DNA of 46,130 nt from Bacteroidota bacterium. GTDB taxonomy: Bacteria; Bacteroidota; Bacteroidia; B-17B0; Aurantibacillaceae. A model generated the notes under the pieces. It searched no databases. It saw only the letters and a list, made by a program, of their open reading frames with translations, and was not told the origin of the DNA. The translations under genes were made by a program, and so were the position numbers. Of this stretch, positions 8,797 to 17,729 are shown piece by piece. Where the stretch lies: assembly GCA_013288015.1 (NCBI GenBank), contig JABDCR010000010.1, positions 20,437 through 66,566 on the forward strand, written 5' to 3'. Each line of letters starts with the position of its first letter. The first letter of the stretch is position 1.

Positions 8797-9290
8797 CTGT
8801 CGCTTACTTTTTTAATTGTTTTTGCAGGGTTACCTGCTACTATTGTATTTGCCGGAACATTTTTTAAAACTACTGAGCCCGCGCCAACTATTGAATTTTC
8901 GCCAACAGTTACACCGCAAAGTATAGTTACACTTGAACCAATTGATGCTCCTTTTTTTATTCTTGTTTCTTCCACTTTCCAATCGGCATCTGTTTGCAAA
9001 CTACCATCAGCATTAGTAGCACGTGGAAAGCGGTCGTTAATAAAAGTAACATTATGTCCAATAAAAACATTATCTTCTATATGAACGCCTTCGCAAATAA
9101 ATGTGTGGCTTGATATTTTGCAATTTTTACCAATAGCAGCACCTTTTTGAATTTCTACAAAGGCACCTACTTTACTTCCATCATCTATGCTGCACCCATA
9201 GGCATTTACAAAATTGAATATTTTTACATCTTTGCCAACCTTAACATTGTTTAAAGATTGCTTATCATTATTAATTGTAATTACTTCCAT
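8793..9290 (-). CDS. wbpD: WbpD/WlbB-like UDP-3-amino-sugar N-acetyltransferase
   Basis: 165 aa. The chain is almost entirely left-handed beta-helix hexapeptide repeats (for example VGKDVKIFNFVNAYGCSIDD, then IGSSVTILCGVTVGENSIVG). The loop FINDRFPRATNADG and the ending AGNPAKTIKKV are characteristic of WbpD/WlbB enzymes, which acetylate the 3-amino group of UDP-GlcNAc3NA with acetyl-CoA as trimers in the cytoplasm. It shares a single base with the WbpB-like stop and 4 nt with the WbpE-like start, so translation is coupled. Serine O-acetyltransferase-like relatives have a different N-terminal helical domain, absent here. Confidence 0.87.
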   Translation of the reverse strand: MEVITINNDKQSLNNVKVGKDVKIFNFVNAYGCSIDDGSKVGAFVEIQKGAAIGKNCKISSHTFICEGVHIEDNVFIGHNVTFINDRFPRATNADGSLQTDADWKVEETRIKKGASIGSSVTILCGVTVGENSIVGAGSVVLKNVPANTIVAGNPAKTIKKVSDR

Positions 9291-10294
9291 TATAATTTAA
9301 TTTCTTTTCCGTTTTCCTTCAGTGAATTATCTGCTGCTTCAAGTATTTTCACAATATCAATGCCAAGTTCATAATTAGAAACCGGGGAAGTGCTTTTAAT
9401 AATTGATTGGATAAAATCATTAGCCATGTGTGCTAATGCCTCTCTAGTATCAAGCTTAGGAATAAAAACATCCCCTGTACGATAATCAACTAAAATTTTT
9501 TGTTTATCCTCATTTGACTTGACAGAGTACCCTGTATCATATATTTTTATTTTCTCGGTAGGCTCAATATCATTATATAAAATCATTTTTTTATCACCTC
9601 CTATTAATACAGATCGAATTTTAACAGGTGAGGACCAAGAGCAACTAAAGTGAGCCATAAAGCCTGACTGGTAATTAATAGTCATGTAGGCAATATTTTC
9701 GATTTTATTATTGGTGTGAGAAACACCGGTAGCATTTACACTAAAAGGTTTTTCATTATGAATATATTTAAGCACTGAAATATCGTGAGGCGCTAAATCC
9801 CACAATACATTTATATCAGGTTGAAAAAGCCCCAGGTTAATGCGGGTTGAATCAAAATAATTTGTTTTACCAATATCACCACTTTCTATTAATTTCCTGA
9901 TATACTGTACCGCACCTGTATATAAAAAAGTATGGTCAATCATTAACAATTTGTTATGTTTTTGAGCCAGCTCAATTAATTCTTCAGCTTCCTTTACTGT
10001 TCTGGTCATTGGTTTTTCAATCAAAACATGCTTTCCGTTTTGCAAAGCAGTTTTTGCTAAACCAAAATGAGTAAAAACAGGAGTTGCAATTACAACAGCA
10101 TCAATGTCTTTATCTGTTAAAGCATCATTAATTTGAGTGCTGATATTTATTGCCGGAAATGCTTTTTTAACAAGCTGAAGGCGCTCTTCTCTTGAATCTA
10201 CAACAAGCGTTATTTTACAATCAGGTGTGTTATAAAAATTTCTCACTAGGTTTGGTCCCCAGTATCCATATCCAATTACCGCCAAACGTATCAT
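9290..10294 (-). CDS. wbpB: WbpB/WlbA-like UDP-GlcNAcA 3-dehydrogenase (Gfo/Idh/MocA family)
   Basis: 334 aa. The N-terminal Rossmann start is LAVIGYGYWGPNLVRNF, the form typical of WbpB/WlbA. VVIATPVFTHFGLAKTAL and HVLIEKPMTRT (the EKP motif with the catalytic Lys) follow, then DHTFLYTGAVQYI, and in the C-terminal domain LWDLAPHDISVLKY. The family oxidises C3 of UDP-GlcNAc-uronate with tightly bound NAD. First gene of the eight-gene minus-strand sugar operon and head of a wbpB-wbpD-wbpE block. The UDP-GlcNAc 6-dehydrogenase (WbpA) that should supply its substrate is not in this window. Confidence 0.87.
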   Translation of the reverse strand: MIRLAVIGYGYWGPNLVRNFYNTPDCKITLVVDSREERLQLVKKAFPAINISTQINDALTDKDIDAVVIATPVFTHFGLAKTALQNGKHVLIEKPMTRTVKEAEELIELAQKHNKLLMIDHTFLYTGAVQYIRKLIESGDIGKTNYFDSTRINLGLFQPDINVLWDLAPHDISVLKYIHNEKPFSVNATGVSHTNNKIENIAYMTINYQSGFMAHFSCSWSSPVKIRSVLIGGDKKMILYNDIEPTEKIKIYDTGYSVKSNEDKQKILVDYRTGDVFIPKLDTREALAHMANDFIQSIIKSTSPVSNYELGIDIVKILEAADNSLKENGKEIKL

Positions 10295-10314
10295 ACAGGT
10301 AAAATATTAGGACT

Positions 10315-10336
10315 TAAAAGTAGCATTTTTATGCTA
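10315..10336 (-). promoter_or_regulatory. Candidate promoter/operator upstream of the sugar operon
   Basis: The minus strand has TACTTTTA (10315-10322), one mismatch from TAnnTTTG, about 20 nt before the wbpB-like ATG. It abuts a perfect 6-bp inverted repeat TAGCAT-TTTT-ATGCTA (10321-10336). This could be a promoter with an overlapping operator; a weak terminator for the upstream T9SS gene is the alternative. Confidence 0.3.
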
Positions 10337-10413
10337 AATCCACTACTTAAAATTAACAACGTAATTTAGGCTTATTGAAAGCTTATTTCAGGCAATTAGA
10401 GAGGTAAAAAAAA

Positions 10414-12792
10414 CTATTTTACAACTGAAATAGTACCCGAATAAGAATGGCTTTTATGAAAAATATCTTTTAGTTCAACTTTCCAAACATATACATCTTC
10501 TTGTACTTCCTGCCCATTTATTTTACCGTCCCAACCTTGATTTGGGTTAGTTATACTAAGTATTTGATGTCCCCAACGGTCATAAATCAGCATTTTAAAA
10601 CTACTATTATCCCACCCTGTTCCAATTGGTAAAAACTTTTCATTATAAATATCTCCATTAGGCGTAAAAGCAGCAGGTGCATAAAAAGTAAATACATCAT
10701 GTATAAGTACTTCACGAATAACAGTATCTGTACATCCTTTTTGATCATGTACAATTAGTGTTACAGGATAACTTCCTTCTCCCAAATAGAGATAAGAAGG
10801 GTTTGTTAAATTAGATCCATTTGAATCGCCAAAATACCATTGAGAGATTATATAATTTGAAGACTCATTATAAAAATTAATCTCCATATTAAAAACATCT
10901 GTATCAAAAGTAGAAGCGCTAAAAGCTGCAGTTGGAGAAGGAAATACAGTTACCATACTACTTGAACTAACTGTTTTTACACAACCTAATGTGGTTGTGT
11001 ATGTAAAGCTTACATTATAACTGCCTTGATTAGTGAAGCAATGGAATGGTTGTTGTACGGACGAGGAACTACCATCTCCAAAATTCCATTTCCATGTAGA
11101 TAATGTATCATAAGGGATATTGTTAAAGTAAACACAAACCGGCTTACAACCTGAAACACTACTTGGCAGATTAATTAATGGTGCCGGTGTAATAATTACT
11201 TTAGCAGTATCAGTAACACTTGCAGAACATCCATCTGAAACAGTTACAGTATAAATAGTCGTACTAAGGGGTTGTACTAATAATGGATTTTGATGTGTAT
11301 TTGATGGAAGCCATGTATAAGTATAATTACCTGTTCCTCCGGAAGCAGTTGCAAAAACCTGTAAAGTATCAATAGAAGCACAAGTGCTTGTTCCATTAGT
11401 ATTTACTTTTAGGGGAGTTAAAACCGTTATAGTTCCTGAATGAACAGAGGTAAAACAACCATTTGCATCTGAAACAGAAACATAATAAATACTATCTGCT
11501 ACCGGAGTAGTACTGTATGAAGCTCCGCTATACCCATTTCCCCAATTATAAGTATATACCCCGGTACCACCACCTACAAAAGGGTTTATATTGACTGATT
11601 GCCCATTGCAAACAGTATAATTAATTAAAGAAAGTACAGGTGCGCTAAGAATATTTACCGTAACACTATCTCTTACTAAACATTGATTAATAAGTAAATC
11701 TACCCAATAGATTCCGGTAGTGGCTACATTTATTGAAGAGTTTGTCGCTCCTGTCGACCAATTATAGCTTGTAGCATTTGATTGCGATTCATTTAAAACA
11801 CATAATACATTACTACAAATGGTTGTATCTTTTAAAAAATTATGCGGGGGTGGAGTCAGAAAATGTACGTGAGTTGTATCGGTTAGTTTACACGCATTTA
11901 AGGATTGAATCTCTACCCAATAGGTGCCGCTATTATTTACCGAAATTGTTTGTGTGTTAACCCCCGTTGACCAGGTATAAGAAGATGCAGTTCCAGCATC
12001 TAATACAAGCGATGATGTTGAACAAATGGTCGTATCTTTTACAGCTCCGTTTAAGCTATTTGACCCAGGGTTAGGCTCGTTATATAACTGAAGTATTTCA
12101 GCGTTGGTTAAAGCCCTTTTATACATCCTACAAGCATCAAGTACACCTGTAAAAAAATCAACCGTAGTAATATTATGAGCTCCAAAAACAAGATTTACAC
12201 TATTACTTGTAGAACCAGAAGCTTGTCCTATATCGGTTTGCTGAACACCATCTAAATAAAAAAATGATTGGTTGGTTAAATGATTATACACTCCAGTATA
12301 AAAATGCCAAGCTGTATCAACAGCACTATTACTACAAGCATCTTGTGTAGCACCTGCTGCAACATAAAAAGATGAATGTTTATAGCCGGTACAATATCCT
12401 CCATTACTATTATCACAAAAAAACAAATACCCACTCCAACTTCCGTATTGGTTTTTACATAATGGCAAACCATCTGTATCATTTAATGCTTTTTTCACCC
12501 ATATGGCAATGGTAAAATCAGTATTATTCATATCAACAGTTGGAGAATTAGGAACAAGAATATAATTACTGATTCCGTCAAATTTATATGCCTGATTACA
12601 ATTACCAAACCTATCGTAGGTTAAAGTGGCACCGTGAATTGTTCCGTTATTATTATTTCCGCTATAATCATTTGCAAGTTCACTGCCACTAAAAGGCCAA
12701 TAAGCTGTTAATCCATTTGTTGGTATCTGCGCCTCTATTATTATAGAAAAACACATCAGAATTATAAATATTTTTATTCTGCTAAATGGCAA
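10414..12792 (-). CDS. Secreted multidomain adhesin-like protein with LamG, PKD-like repeats and T9SS type B (CHU_C) sorting domain
   Basis: 792 aa. A hydrophobic signal peptide (IKIFIILMCFSIIIEAQ) is followed by a LamG/concanavalin-like domain (about 25-240; LTAYWPFSGSELANDYSGNN and LDGVQQTDIG are typical). Two near-identical short Ig-like units follow (DTTICSTSSLVLDAG..YTWSTG and DTTICSNVLCVLNES..YNWSTG), then further SprB/PKD-like repeats, including WKWNFGDGSSSSVQQPFH and QWYFGDSNGSNLTNPSY, and finally the CHU_C domain (FTPNGDIYNEKF, YDRWGHQI, WDGKINGQEV, VYVWKVEL). Such proteins are exported by T9SS and anchored or released at the surface; LamG suggests glycan binding. The start chosen is TTG: the first ATG would leave a 10-residue signal peptide, whereas TTG gives a normal one with basic residues, and a consensus -7 box lies just upstream. 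Confidence 0.85.
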   Translation of the reverse strand: MPFSRIKIFIILMCFSIIIEAQIPTNGLTAYWPFSGSELANDYSGNNNNGTIHGATLTYDRFGNCNQAYKFDGISNYILVPNSPTVDMNNTDFTIAIWVKKALNDTDGLPLCKNQYGSWSGYLFFCDNSNGGYCTGYKHSSFYVAAGATQDACSNSAVDTAWHFYTGVYNHLTNQSFFYLDGVQQTDIGQASGSTSNSVNLVFGAHNITTVDFFTGVLDACRMYKRALTNAEILQLYNEPNPGSNSLNGAVKDTTICSTSSLVLDAGTASSYTWSTGVNTQTISVNNSGTYWVEIQSLNACKLTDTTHVHFLTPPPHNFLKDTTICSNVLCVLNESQSNATSYNWSTGATNSSINVATTGIYWVDLLINQCLVRDSVTVNILSAPVLSLINYTVCNGQSVNINPFVGGGTGVYTYNWGNGYSGASYSTTPVADSIYYVSVSDANGCFTSVHSGTITVLTPLKVNTNGTSTCASIDTLQVFATASGGTGNYTYTWLPSNTHQNPLLVQPLSTTIYTVTVSDGCSASVTDTAKVIITPAPLINLPSSVSGCKPVCVYFNNIPYDTLSTWKWNFGDGSSSSVQQPFHCFTNQGSYNVSFTYTTTLGCVKTVSSSSMVTVFPSPTAAFSASTFDTDVFNMEINFYNESSNYIISQWYFGDSNGSNLTNPSYLYLGEGSYPVTLIVHDQKGCTDTVIREVLIHDVFTFYAPAAFTPNGDIYNEKFLPIGTGWDNSSFKMLIYDRWGHQILSITNPNQGWDGKINGQEVQEDVYVWKVELKDIFHKSHSYSGTISVVK

Positions 12793-12813
12793 TATTTATG
12801 GCGTCTTAAACGA

Positions 12814-12821
12814 CAAAAGTA
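12814..12821 (-). promoter_or_regulatory. -7 promoter box of the LamG/CHU_C gene
   Basis: The minus strand reads TACTTTTG, a full TAnnTTTG match, 21 nt before the proposed TTG start. The implied leader is about 15 nt, consistent with the TTG rather than an upstream start. Confidence 0.5.
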
Positions 12822-12884
12822 CGCAAATTAGGCTCCTTTAATTAATTGTGTTAATTTTTTAACAAATAAAATGTATTATCCCTC

Positions 12885-13397
12885 CTAAAGTTTGTTTTCC
12901 TTATTGGCGCGCATCATTTCCGGATAATTCATATGTTGATTAAACCCATTTATTGCCATTGCAATTCGTTTAGCTTTGGTGGCATCGGTTTTGGCACTTT
13001 CAATCCATTTAGAATAATAGTTTTGATGTGATTTTGGTAGTTTAGAAAAGAATATCTTTGCCTTTGTTTCATCTTCCAAACAAGCCATTAAATCAGCCGA
13101 AAGTTCCATAGGTGCTTTATCTTCTTCAATTTGTAAAACAACTTTTTCTCCTTTTAAAAATTTCTTAATGCTTTTTCGGATAGTAGCATTTATTGGCAAT
13201 ATAAAATCTCCTTCGCCCATAGGCAATATACTTGCTCCTTTAAAAGCATAATTGTCAATAGTTCCCTTTATACGAAACGATTTTTTATAATTAGGTTTTA
13301 CCTTATGGGCAATTTCGGAAGGAATATCAATATATGTCCAACCTGTTTTTTCGCCCTGCTCTTTAAACTTTTGTAAAGTGGCTGTAAACTTAATCAC
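12885..13397 (-). CDS. DUF1905 / YdeI (OmpD-associated)-like protein
   Basis: 170 aa. The N-terminal half (KFKEQGEKTGWTYIDIPSEIAHKV, FRIKGTIDNYAFKGASILP, GDFILPINATIRKSIKKFLKGEKV) is a DUF1905 beta-barrel. The C-terminal part (LEDETKAKIFFSKLPKSHQNYY, WIESAKTDATKAKRIAMAI) is the YdeI/OmpD-associated helical domain. The combination is common in Bacteroidota; YdeI homologues have been linked to peptide resistance in Salmonella, but no biochemical activity is established for this form. Separated by 18 nt from pyrB, it may simply be the last gene of the pyrR-pyrB transcript. No signal peptide. Confidence 0.78.
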   Translation of the reverse strand: MIKFTATLQKFKEQGEKTGWTYIDIPSEIAHKVKPNYKKSFRIKGTIDNYAFKGASILPMGEGDFILPINATIRKSIKKFLKGEKVVLQIEEDKAPMELSADLMACLEDETKAKIFFSKLPKSHQNYYSKWIESAKTDATKAKRIAMAINGFNQHMNYPEMMRANKENKL

Positions 13398-13415
13398 GCA
13401 ATTATTTAAAGAAAT

Positions 13416-14345
13416 TTAATTTTGTTTTCCGGCTAATAAAAACATAACGGCCATACGTACTGCAACACCATTTTCTACTTGTTCAAGTATAATGGAGTTT
13501 TTTCCGTCGGCAACTTCACTACTAATTTCTACTCCCCTATTAATTGGACCCGGGTGCATAATTAAAATATCTTTTTTAAGGCCATCTAATATTTCTTGTG
13601 TTAAACCATACATCATACTGTATTCACGTAGACTAGGAAAGAATTTAATGTCTTGTCGCTCTAATTGAATGCGCAACATATTAGCTACGTCTGCCCATGC
13701 TAAGGCCTTCTTTAAATCTGTTTCAACTTCTACTCCAAGTGATTTTATATGGCGTGGAATTAATGTAGCAGGGCCACAAACTTTAACTTCTGCCCCCATT
13801 TTTTGCAGACAAAATATGTTTGATAGAGCAACGCGCGAATGCAGTATATCACCCACAATAACCACTTTTTTTCCTTTTAAAGTACCTAATTTTTCTTGTA
13901 TAGAATAAGCATCCAACAAAGCTTGTGTAGGATGTTCGTGAGCACCATCTCCTGCATTAATAATTTTGCAGTTTTTTATTTTCTTACTCAAAAAAACACA
14001 AGCTCCTGCATTTGGATGACGCATAACAACCATATCAACCTTCATGGCAAGGATGTTATTTACCGTATCAATAAGTGTTTCTCCTTTTTTTACAGAAGAT
14101 GTAGAAGCTGAAAAATTTACCGTATCGGCACTTAAACGTTTTTGAGCCAACTCAAACGAGGTGCGTGTGCGGGTAGAATTTTCAAAGAAAAGATTTGCAA
14201 TAGTTATATCTCGTAAAGAGGGTACTTTTTTTATAGGGCGATTAATTACTTCTTTAAAATTTTTGGCCGTGTTTAAAATGAGTTCAATATCATTTTTGGT
14301 AATATTTTTTATTCCTAAAAGATGATTTGTACTTAAATGGCTCAT
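13416..14345 (-). CDS. pyrB: Aspartate carbamoyltransferase catalytic subunit
   Basis: 309 aa, normal length. ENSTRTRTSFELA (residues about 55-67) is the carbamoyl-phosphate-binding STRTR motif; HPTQALLDAYSI and HPGPINRGVE are the other ATCase signatures. The enzyme condenses carbamoyl phosphate and L-aspartate in step two of de novo pyrimidine synthesis, in the cytosol. The RHP segment MRHPNAGACVFLSKK and LRIQLERQ fit the aspartate-binding region. It sits 4 nt behind pyrR, an order also seen in other bacteria where PyrR controls pyr genes. No pyrI regulatory subunit is next to it. Confidence 0.95.
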   Translation of the reverse strand: MSHLSTNHLLGIKNITKNDIELILNTAKNFKEVINRPIKKVPSLRDITIANLFFENSTRTRTSFELAQKRLSADTVNFSASTSSVKKGETLIDTVNNILAMKVDMVVMRHPNAGACVFLSKKIKNCKIINAGDGAHEHPTQALLDAYSIQEKLGTLKGKKVVIVGDILHSRVALSNIFCLQKMGAEVKVCGPATLIPRHIKSLGVEVETDLKKALAWADVANMLRIQLERQDIKFFPSLREYSMMYGLTQEILDGLKKDILIMHPGPINRGVEISSEVADGKNSIILEQVENGVAVRMAVMFLLAGKQN

Positions 14346-14349
14346 TTAA

Positions 14350-14886
14350 TCAAGTATTTAATAGGGTTACTTTATCGTGTCCTTCGGTTTCTTTCCACTC
14401 TACTTTTACATTTTGTGTTTGTATAGAATCAATACATTTTCCAACATAATTAGGCTGTATGGGTAAGTGACGGCTAAATCTTCTATCAATCAGCACCATC
14501 AATTCTACTTTTTTAGGTCTGCCAAAAGCTAGGAGTGCATCTAAGCCAGAGCGGATGGTGCGACCAGTAAATAACACATCATCTACTAACACTACATTTT
14601 TATTTTCGATTATAAAAGGAATGTTAGTTTGATTTGGAATAAGCTCTTTCTGACGGAAATCATCTCTGTAAAAAGTAATATCTAAATCACCGCACAAAAT
14701 ATTTTTGTTTTTGGTAAGTTGCACTAATTGCTTATGTATGCGTTTTGAAAGAAATACGCCCCGAGGTTGCAAACCAATGATAACTGTATTTTCAAACGTG
14801 TTGTGAGTTTCAATAAGTTGGTGGCAAAGGCGAGTGAGTGTTATCTCAAAGTTTTTTTCGCTTAATAAAATTTTAGCTGCCGCCAT
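14350..14886 (-). CDS. pyrR: Bifunctional pyrimidine regulatory protein / uracil phosphoribosyltransferase
   Basis: 178 aa. NVVLVDDVLFTGRTIRSGLDAL is the PRPP-binding loop in the form typical of PyrR, and LCGDLDITFYRDDFR and VELMVLIDRR are PyrR blocks. In Gram-positives PyrR binds pyr mRNA leaders and also converts uracil plus PRPP to UMP. First gene of a pyrR-pyrB pair. The -7 box lies 8 nt before the ATG, leaving practically no leader in which an attenuator could form, so RNA-based attenuation at this promoter is unlikely; the catalytic role or control elsewhere is more plausible. Confidence 0.92.
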   Translation of the reverse strand: MAAAKILLSEKNFEITLTRLCHQLIETHNTFENTVIIGLQPRGVFLSKRIHKQLVQLTKNKNILCGDLDITFYRDDFRQKELIPNQTNIPFIIENKNVVLVDDVLFTGRTIRSGLDALLAFGRPKKVELMVLIDRRFSRHLPIQPNYVGKCIDSIQTQNVKVEWKETEGHDKVTLLNT

Positions 14887-14894
14887 ATTATATA

Positions 14895-14902
14895 CAAAAG
14901 TA
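14895..14902 (-). promoter_or_regulatory. -7 promoter box of pyrR-pyrB
   Basis: The minus strand reads TACTTTTG, a full TAnnTTTG match, ending 8 nt before the pyrR ATG. Hence a very short or absent leader. Confidence 0.5.
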
Positions 14903-14948
14903 CAATTAACGGCTAATTAAAAAAATATGGGTGAAAATATTTAATAAA

Positions 14949-14977
14949 AAAGGGCTGCCTTTTACAGACAGCCCTTT
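14949..14977 (-). terminator. Intrinsic terminator after the lipid-utilisation operon
   Basis: A perfect 9-bp stem (AAAGGGCTG with CAGCCCTTT) with an 11-nt loop lies about 28 nt beyond the esterase stop. On the minus strand it is followed by a T-rich tract, so it ends transcription coming from the long operon and insulates pyrR. Confidence 0.85.
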
Positions 14978-15004
14978 AAAGAAGATTTTATGTTAAACTA
15001 AAAT

Positions 15005-16324
15005 CTAGTAGAAAATGATTTTTTGTATAGATGCTTCTCCTTGTTTATTAAAAACTTTTAGGAAATAAACACCTGGGTTAAGGTTTGATTTTTCAAGTGT
15101 ATAAACGCCTTGCGTTACAACAACTGATTTTACAATTCTACCAGAAAGATCGGTTACTTGTACAGTATGGGTATCTTCACTGTTTGCAAAAACCACTTTT
15201 ATTTCATTTTCAGAAGGATTAGGATATACTTCTTGCAACAAATTTGCACTTATGTTTTTAATACCGGTTATTGAACAGCTTAAAGGCGAGTTAGTTGAAC
15301 AATTTGTAAAAGAATAAAGATTAGCTGTGCCATAAGGAGTATTAGCTAATTGGGAAGGAGTGCAGGTATAGCCTAGGCGTTGTAGCAAATAATCGTGTAC
15401 AAATTTTACGGTAGTATCCATATATTTCATTTGTGTAGCCGATGGACCTGCGTATGGCACGTGGTCTGCACCGTACCAAGTATAAAAATTATCTGACACA
15501 CCAACTGCTGCTGCTTGTGCTTTTATCATGCGGCTACCGTCAGCAAATAAAATATGGATGCCATAAGATGGAAGCACCTCTCCACGACTGTAATTTACTG
15601 TATTATCAGCATTTCCATGCATAGAGCAAAGGGGTAAATCACCTGCTTCTAACCAACCGTACTTCCCTAAAGCGCCACATAAGTCAATAACACCATTAAT
15701 TTTTTCAGAATAGCATTGGTTACCGCTATAGCCACTAAGTCCGCCCAACGAATCTAATTCGTGCTGGCTAATGTAACTAGTTACTTGGCAGCTTCTTTTT
15801 AAATACGCATAATGAAGTGCCATAAACGAACCTGCCGAACTTCCACCGATAAAAATATTATTCGTATCTATTTTATAAGTATTTGAAGTAAGCTTGTCTT
15901 TATAAAAGAAACGAACAGCCGCTTTCATATCCTGTACGGCACGTATTAAAGAGGGAATAAATCCTAAAGAATCGAAAGATGTTACACCCTCACGATAATT
16001 GATAGATGCACACGCATATCCTTTTTTAGTAAAACGATGGCATAGTGTATCTACATCTGCATCAACAGAAGAACCACTAAGGAAACTCCCGCCATGTGCC
16101 CATATTATTAAAGGACGAGCCGTAGATACATCACCTGTTGGTTCATAAAAGTCTAATGTTAATGTAGTGGTGCCATTAGCTGAAGAATTAATATTTGAAC
16201 CGTATACTATACCGGTTGTAGCGGTAACGCCAAATTGGTCAACGTCGAAACGACCGCCACATTGTGCGGTTGCTGCATTGCTCATCACTAAAGCTGCTGC
16301 AATTGATAAATAGATTTTTTTCAT
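15005..16324 (-). CDS. Secreted alpha/beta-hydrolase esterase with T9SS type A sorting domain
   Basis: 439 aa. Signal peptide MKKIYLSIAAALVMSNAATA; hydrolase domain about 45-310; T9SS C-terminal domain about 360-439 (VYPNPSENEIKVVF, DLSGRIVKS, LNPGVYFLKV). The oxyanion motif is IIWAHGGSFLSGS, the nucleophile elbow GGSSAGSF, and likely acid and base are the Asp in MHGNADNTV and the His in YGADHVPYAG. The fold resembles BD-FAE/carboxylesterase enzymes. Export by T9SS places it outside the cell or on its surface, where it would cleave acyl or feruloyl esters. It is last in the long operon headed by marR, after the SGNH lipoprotein and FadL-like genes, which points to release of fatty acids for uptake; substrate not shown by sequence. 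Confidence 0.87.
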   Translation of the reverse strand: MKKIYLSIAAALVMSNAATAQCGGRFDVDQFGVTATTGIVYGSNINSSANGTTTLTLDFYEPTGDVSTARPLIIWAHGGSFLSGSSVDADVDTLCHRFTKKGYACASINYREGVTSFDSLGFIPSLIRAVQDMKAAVRFFYKDKLTSNTYKIDTNNIFIGGSSAGSFMALHYAYLKRSCQVTSYISQHELDSLGGLSGYSGNQCYSEKINGVIDLCGALGKYGWLEAGDLPLCSMHGNADNTVNYSRGEVLPSYGIHILFADGSRMIKAQAAAVGVSDNFYTWYGADHVPYAGPSATQMKYMDTTVKFVHDYLLQRLGYTCTPSQLANTPYGTANLYSFTNCSTNSPLSCSITGIKNISANLLQEVYPNPSENEIKVVFANSEDTHTVQVTDLSGRIVKSVVVTQGVYTLEKSNLNPGVYFLKVFNKQGEASIQKIIFY

Positions 16325-16371
16325 TTTTGTTTTATTTTTAGGGTTATTATTTATGGTTTATTGTTTTTTAC

Positions 16372-17718
16372 TTAAGGGAAAATTACGCCGTGATATTTTG
16401 TAACATCTACTTGTAGAATAGTTGAGTTGTATTTTGCATTAATAGATTTGATAAACTCATTGGCCAAAAGTGCGTTGCCCGTTGGAGTAAGGTGTATGCC
16501 ATCTAAAGAAAACGCGCCACCTGTTACAAAAGCCGCATTAAAAGTTACACCATCAAATACAAAACCAGTTTTTGTTTGGTTTAAAAATGCATTTACATCA
16601 ACAAAAGCTAAATTATTATTATTTGCTGCAGCTTGAATAGTTGTATTATATCCACTTATTGCCGTTTCTATAGCATTAATTTCAGTAGCCGTTAACACAT
16701 ATTGATTAGGAATGGGTACTAAAGTCCCCATTTTATGGCACTTTATACTATCTAAAGGAACATCTAATAAAATAAACTCTCCTTGCTGAATTACCCTTGC
16801 GTGCGAAGGTGTGTTTACAGATGCATCATAAATTACAAAAGGATTATTACCCGCCTGAAAGACATAACTTATCCCCAAAAAAGGCATAACTCCATTAAGT
16901 GTGTCTGCTTGTCCTTGTCTTAATGTAAGTCCGTTCCAAGGAACAGTTGTAAAGTAAGGTAAAGCTGTAATATCAGGCACATTACCAATTACACCCTTTG
17001 CACCATGTTTAACTAAAGTATCTACTATGGCATTTATGCTTGCACTAAAAGTAGCCTGAGGAGTTATAAAATCTTTAGCACCTCCGCTTGTTGCATATAA
17101 CAACACATCATTATTACCAATAAATAGAGAGAAGAATGTAGGATTTAATAACATGGCATCTGATAACATGGATGAAGTAGCTACATTTTTAGCCATGCGG
17201 GTAAAGAAGGGATTGTAATTACCTGCACCATTTGCCGGATTACCATAACCCGGTAATGCAACTGTAATTGCTTTTGCACCCGGTACCCCCATATTGTTAA
17301 ATGGACCTTGGGCAGCATATATATTGTTTGAAAAAGCAGCTACATCTCCTGCAGTTGCAGTTGGCACAGGCCCTAAAGAATTTACACCAAGACAATCGTT
17401 AGAATAAGCAAGTACAAACGGTGCATTACCTGTTGAACCAACTCCAACAGAACTTGGATCCATTAATGGTTGTACAAAATTTCCGCCACCTGCTGCTTTA
17501 AGTTGTTGTGATATTAAATTAGGAAAAGATACCAATTGTCCTTGGTAGTAAAGAGCTCCATCAGCAAAACCTGAGGTTATAGAATTTCCTATAGAAACAT
17601 AACGCGTTGGATCAATATCACCTTTACTAGGAGATGGCACTGGTAAATTTGGTTTGCAACCAATAAATAAGCTAATGGAAGCAACAATTAAAACCGATTT
17701 ATAAATATTATTTTTCAT
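16372..17718 (-). CDS. SGNH/GDSL-family hydrolase lipoprotein
   Basis: 448 aa. Lipoprotein signal with lipobox SLFIGC (Cys21). Block I reads YVSIGNSITSGFADGAL (GNS instead of GDS), block III SLFIGNNDVL (Gly and Asn), block V DGIHLTPTGN with the catalytic Asp/His pair, so the Ser-Asp-His set appears complete. Likely an esterase or lipase at the periplasmic side or on the outer membrane. It lies 11 nt after a FadL-like porin gene, a pairing that recurs in Bacteroidota, suggesting hydrolysis of lipids whose acyl chains are then imported. Larger than simple GDSL enzymes because of inserts between blocks I and III. Confidence 0.87.
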   Translation of the reverse strand: MKNNIYKSVLIVASISLFIGCKPNLPVPSPSKGDIDPTRYVSIGNSITSGFADGALYYQGQLVSFPNLISQQLKAAGGGNFVQPLMDPSSVGVGSTGNAPFVLAYSNDCLGVNSLGPVPTATAGDVAAFSNNIYAAQGPFNNMGVPGAKAITVALPGYGNPANGAGNYNPFFTRMAKNVATSSMLSDAMLLNPTFFSLFIGNNDVLLYATSGGAKDFITPQATFSASINAIVDTLVKHGAKGVIGNVPDITALPYFTTVPWNGLTLRQGQADTLNGVMPFLGISYVFQAGNNPFVIYDASVNTPSHARVIQQGEFILLDVPLDSIKCHKMGTLVPIPNQYVLTATEINAIETAISGYNTTIQAAANNNNLAFVDVNAFLNQTKTGFVFDGVTFNAAFVTGGAFSLDGIHLTPTGNALLANEFIKSINAKYNSTILQVDVTKYHGVIFP

Positions 17719-17729
17719 GTTATCTGCAA

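Noticed and set aside
10321-10336. Inverted repeat TAGCAT-TTTT-ATGCTA considered as a third MarR site
   Set aside because: Arms share only part of the motif and the 4-nt centre differs from the 2-nt centre of the two true sites, and it sits before a sugar operon.
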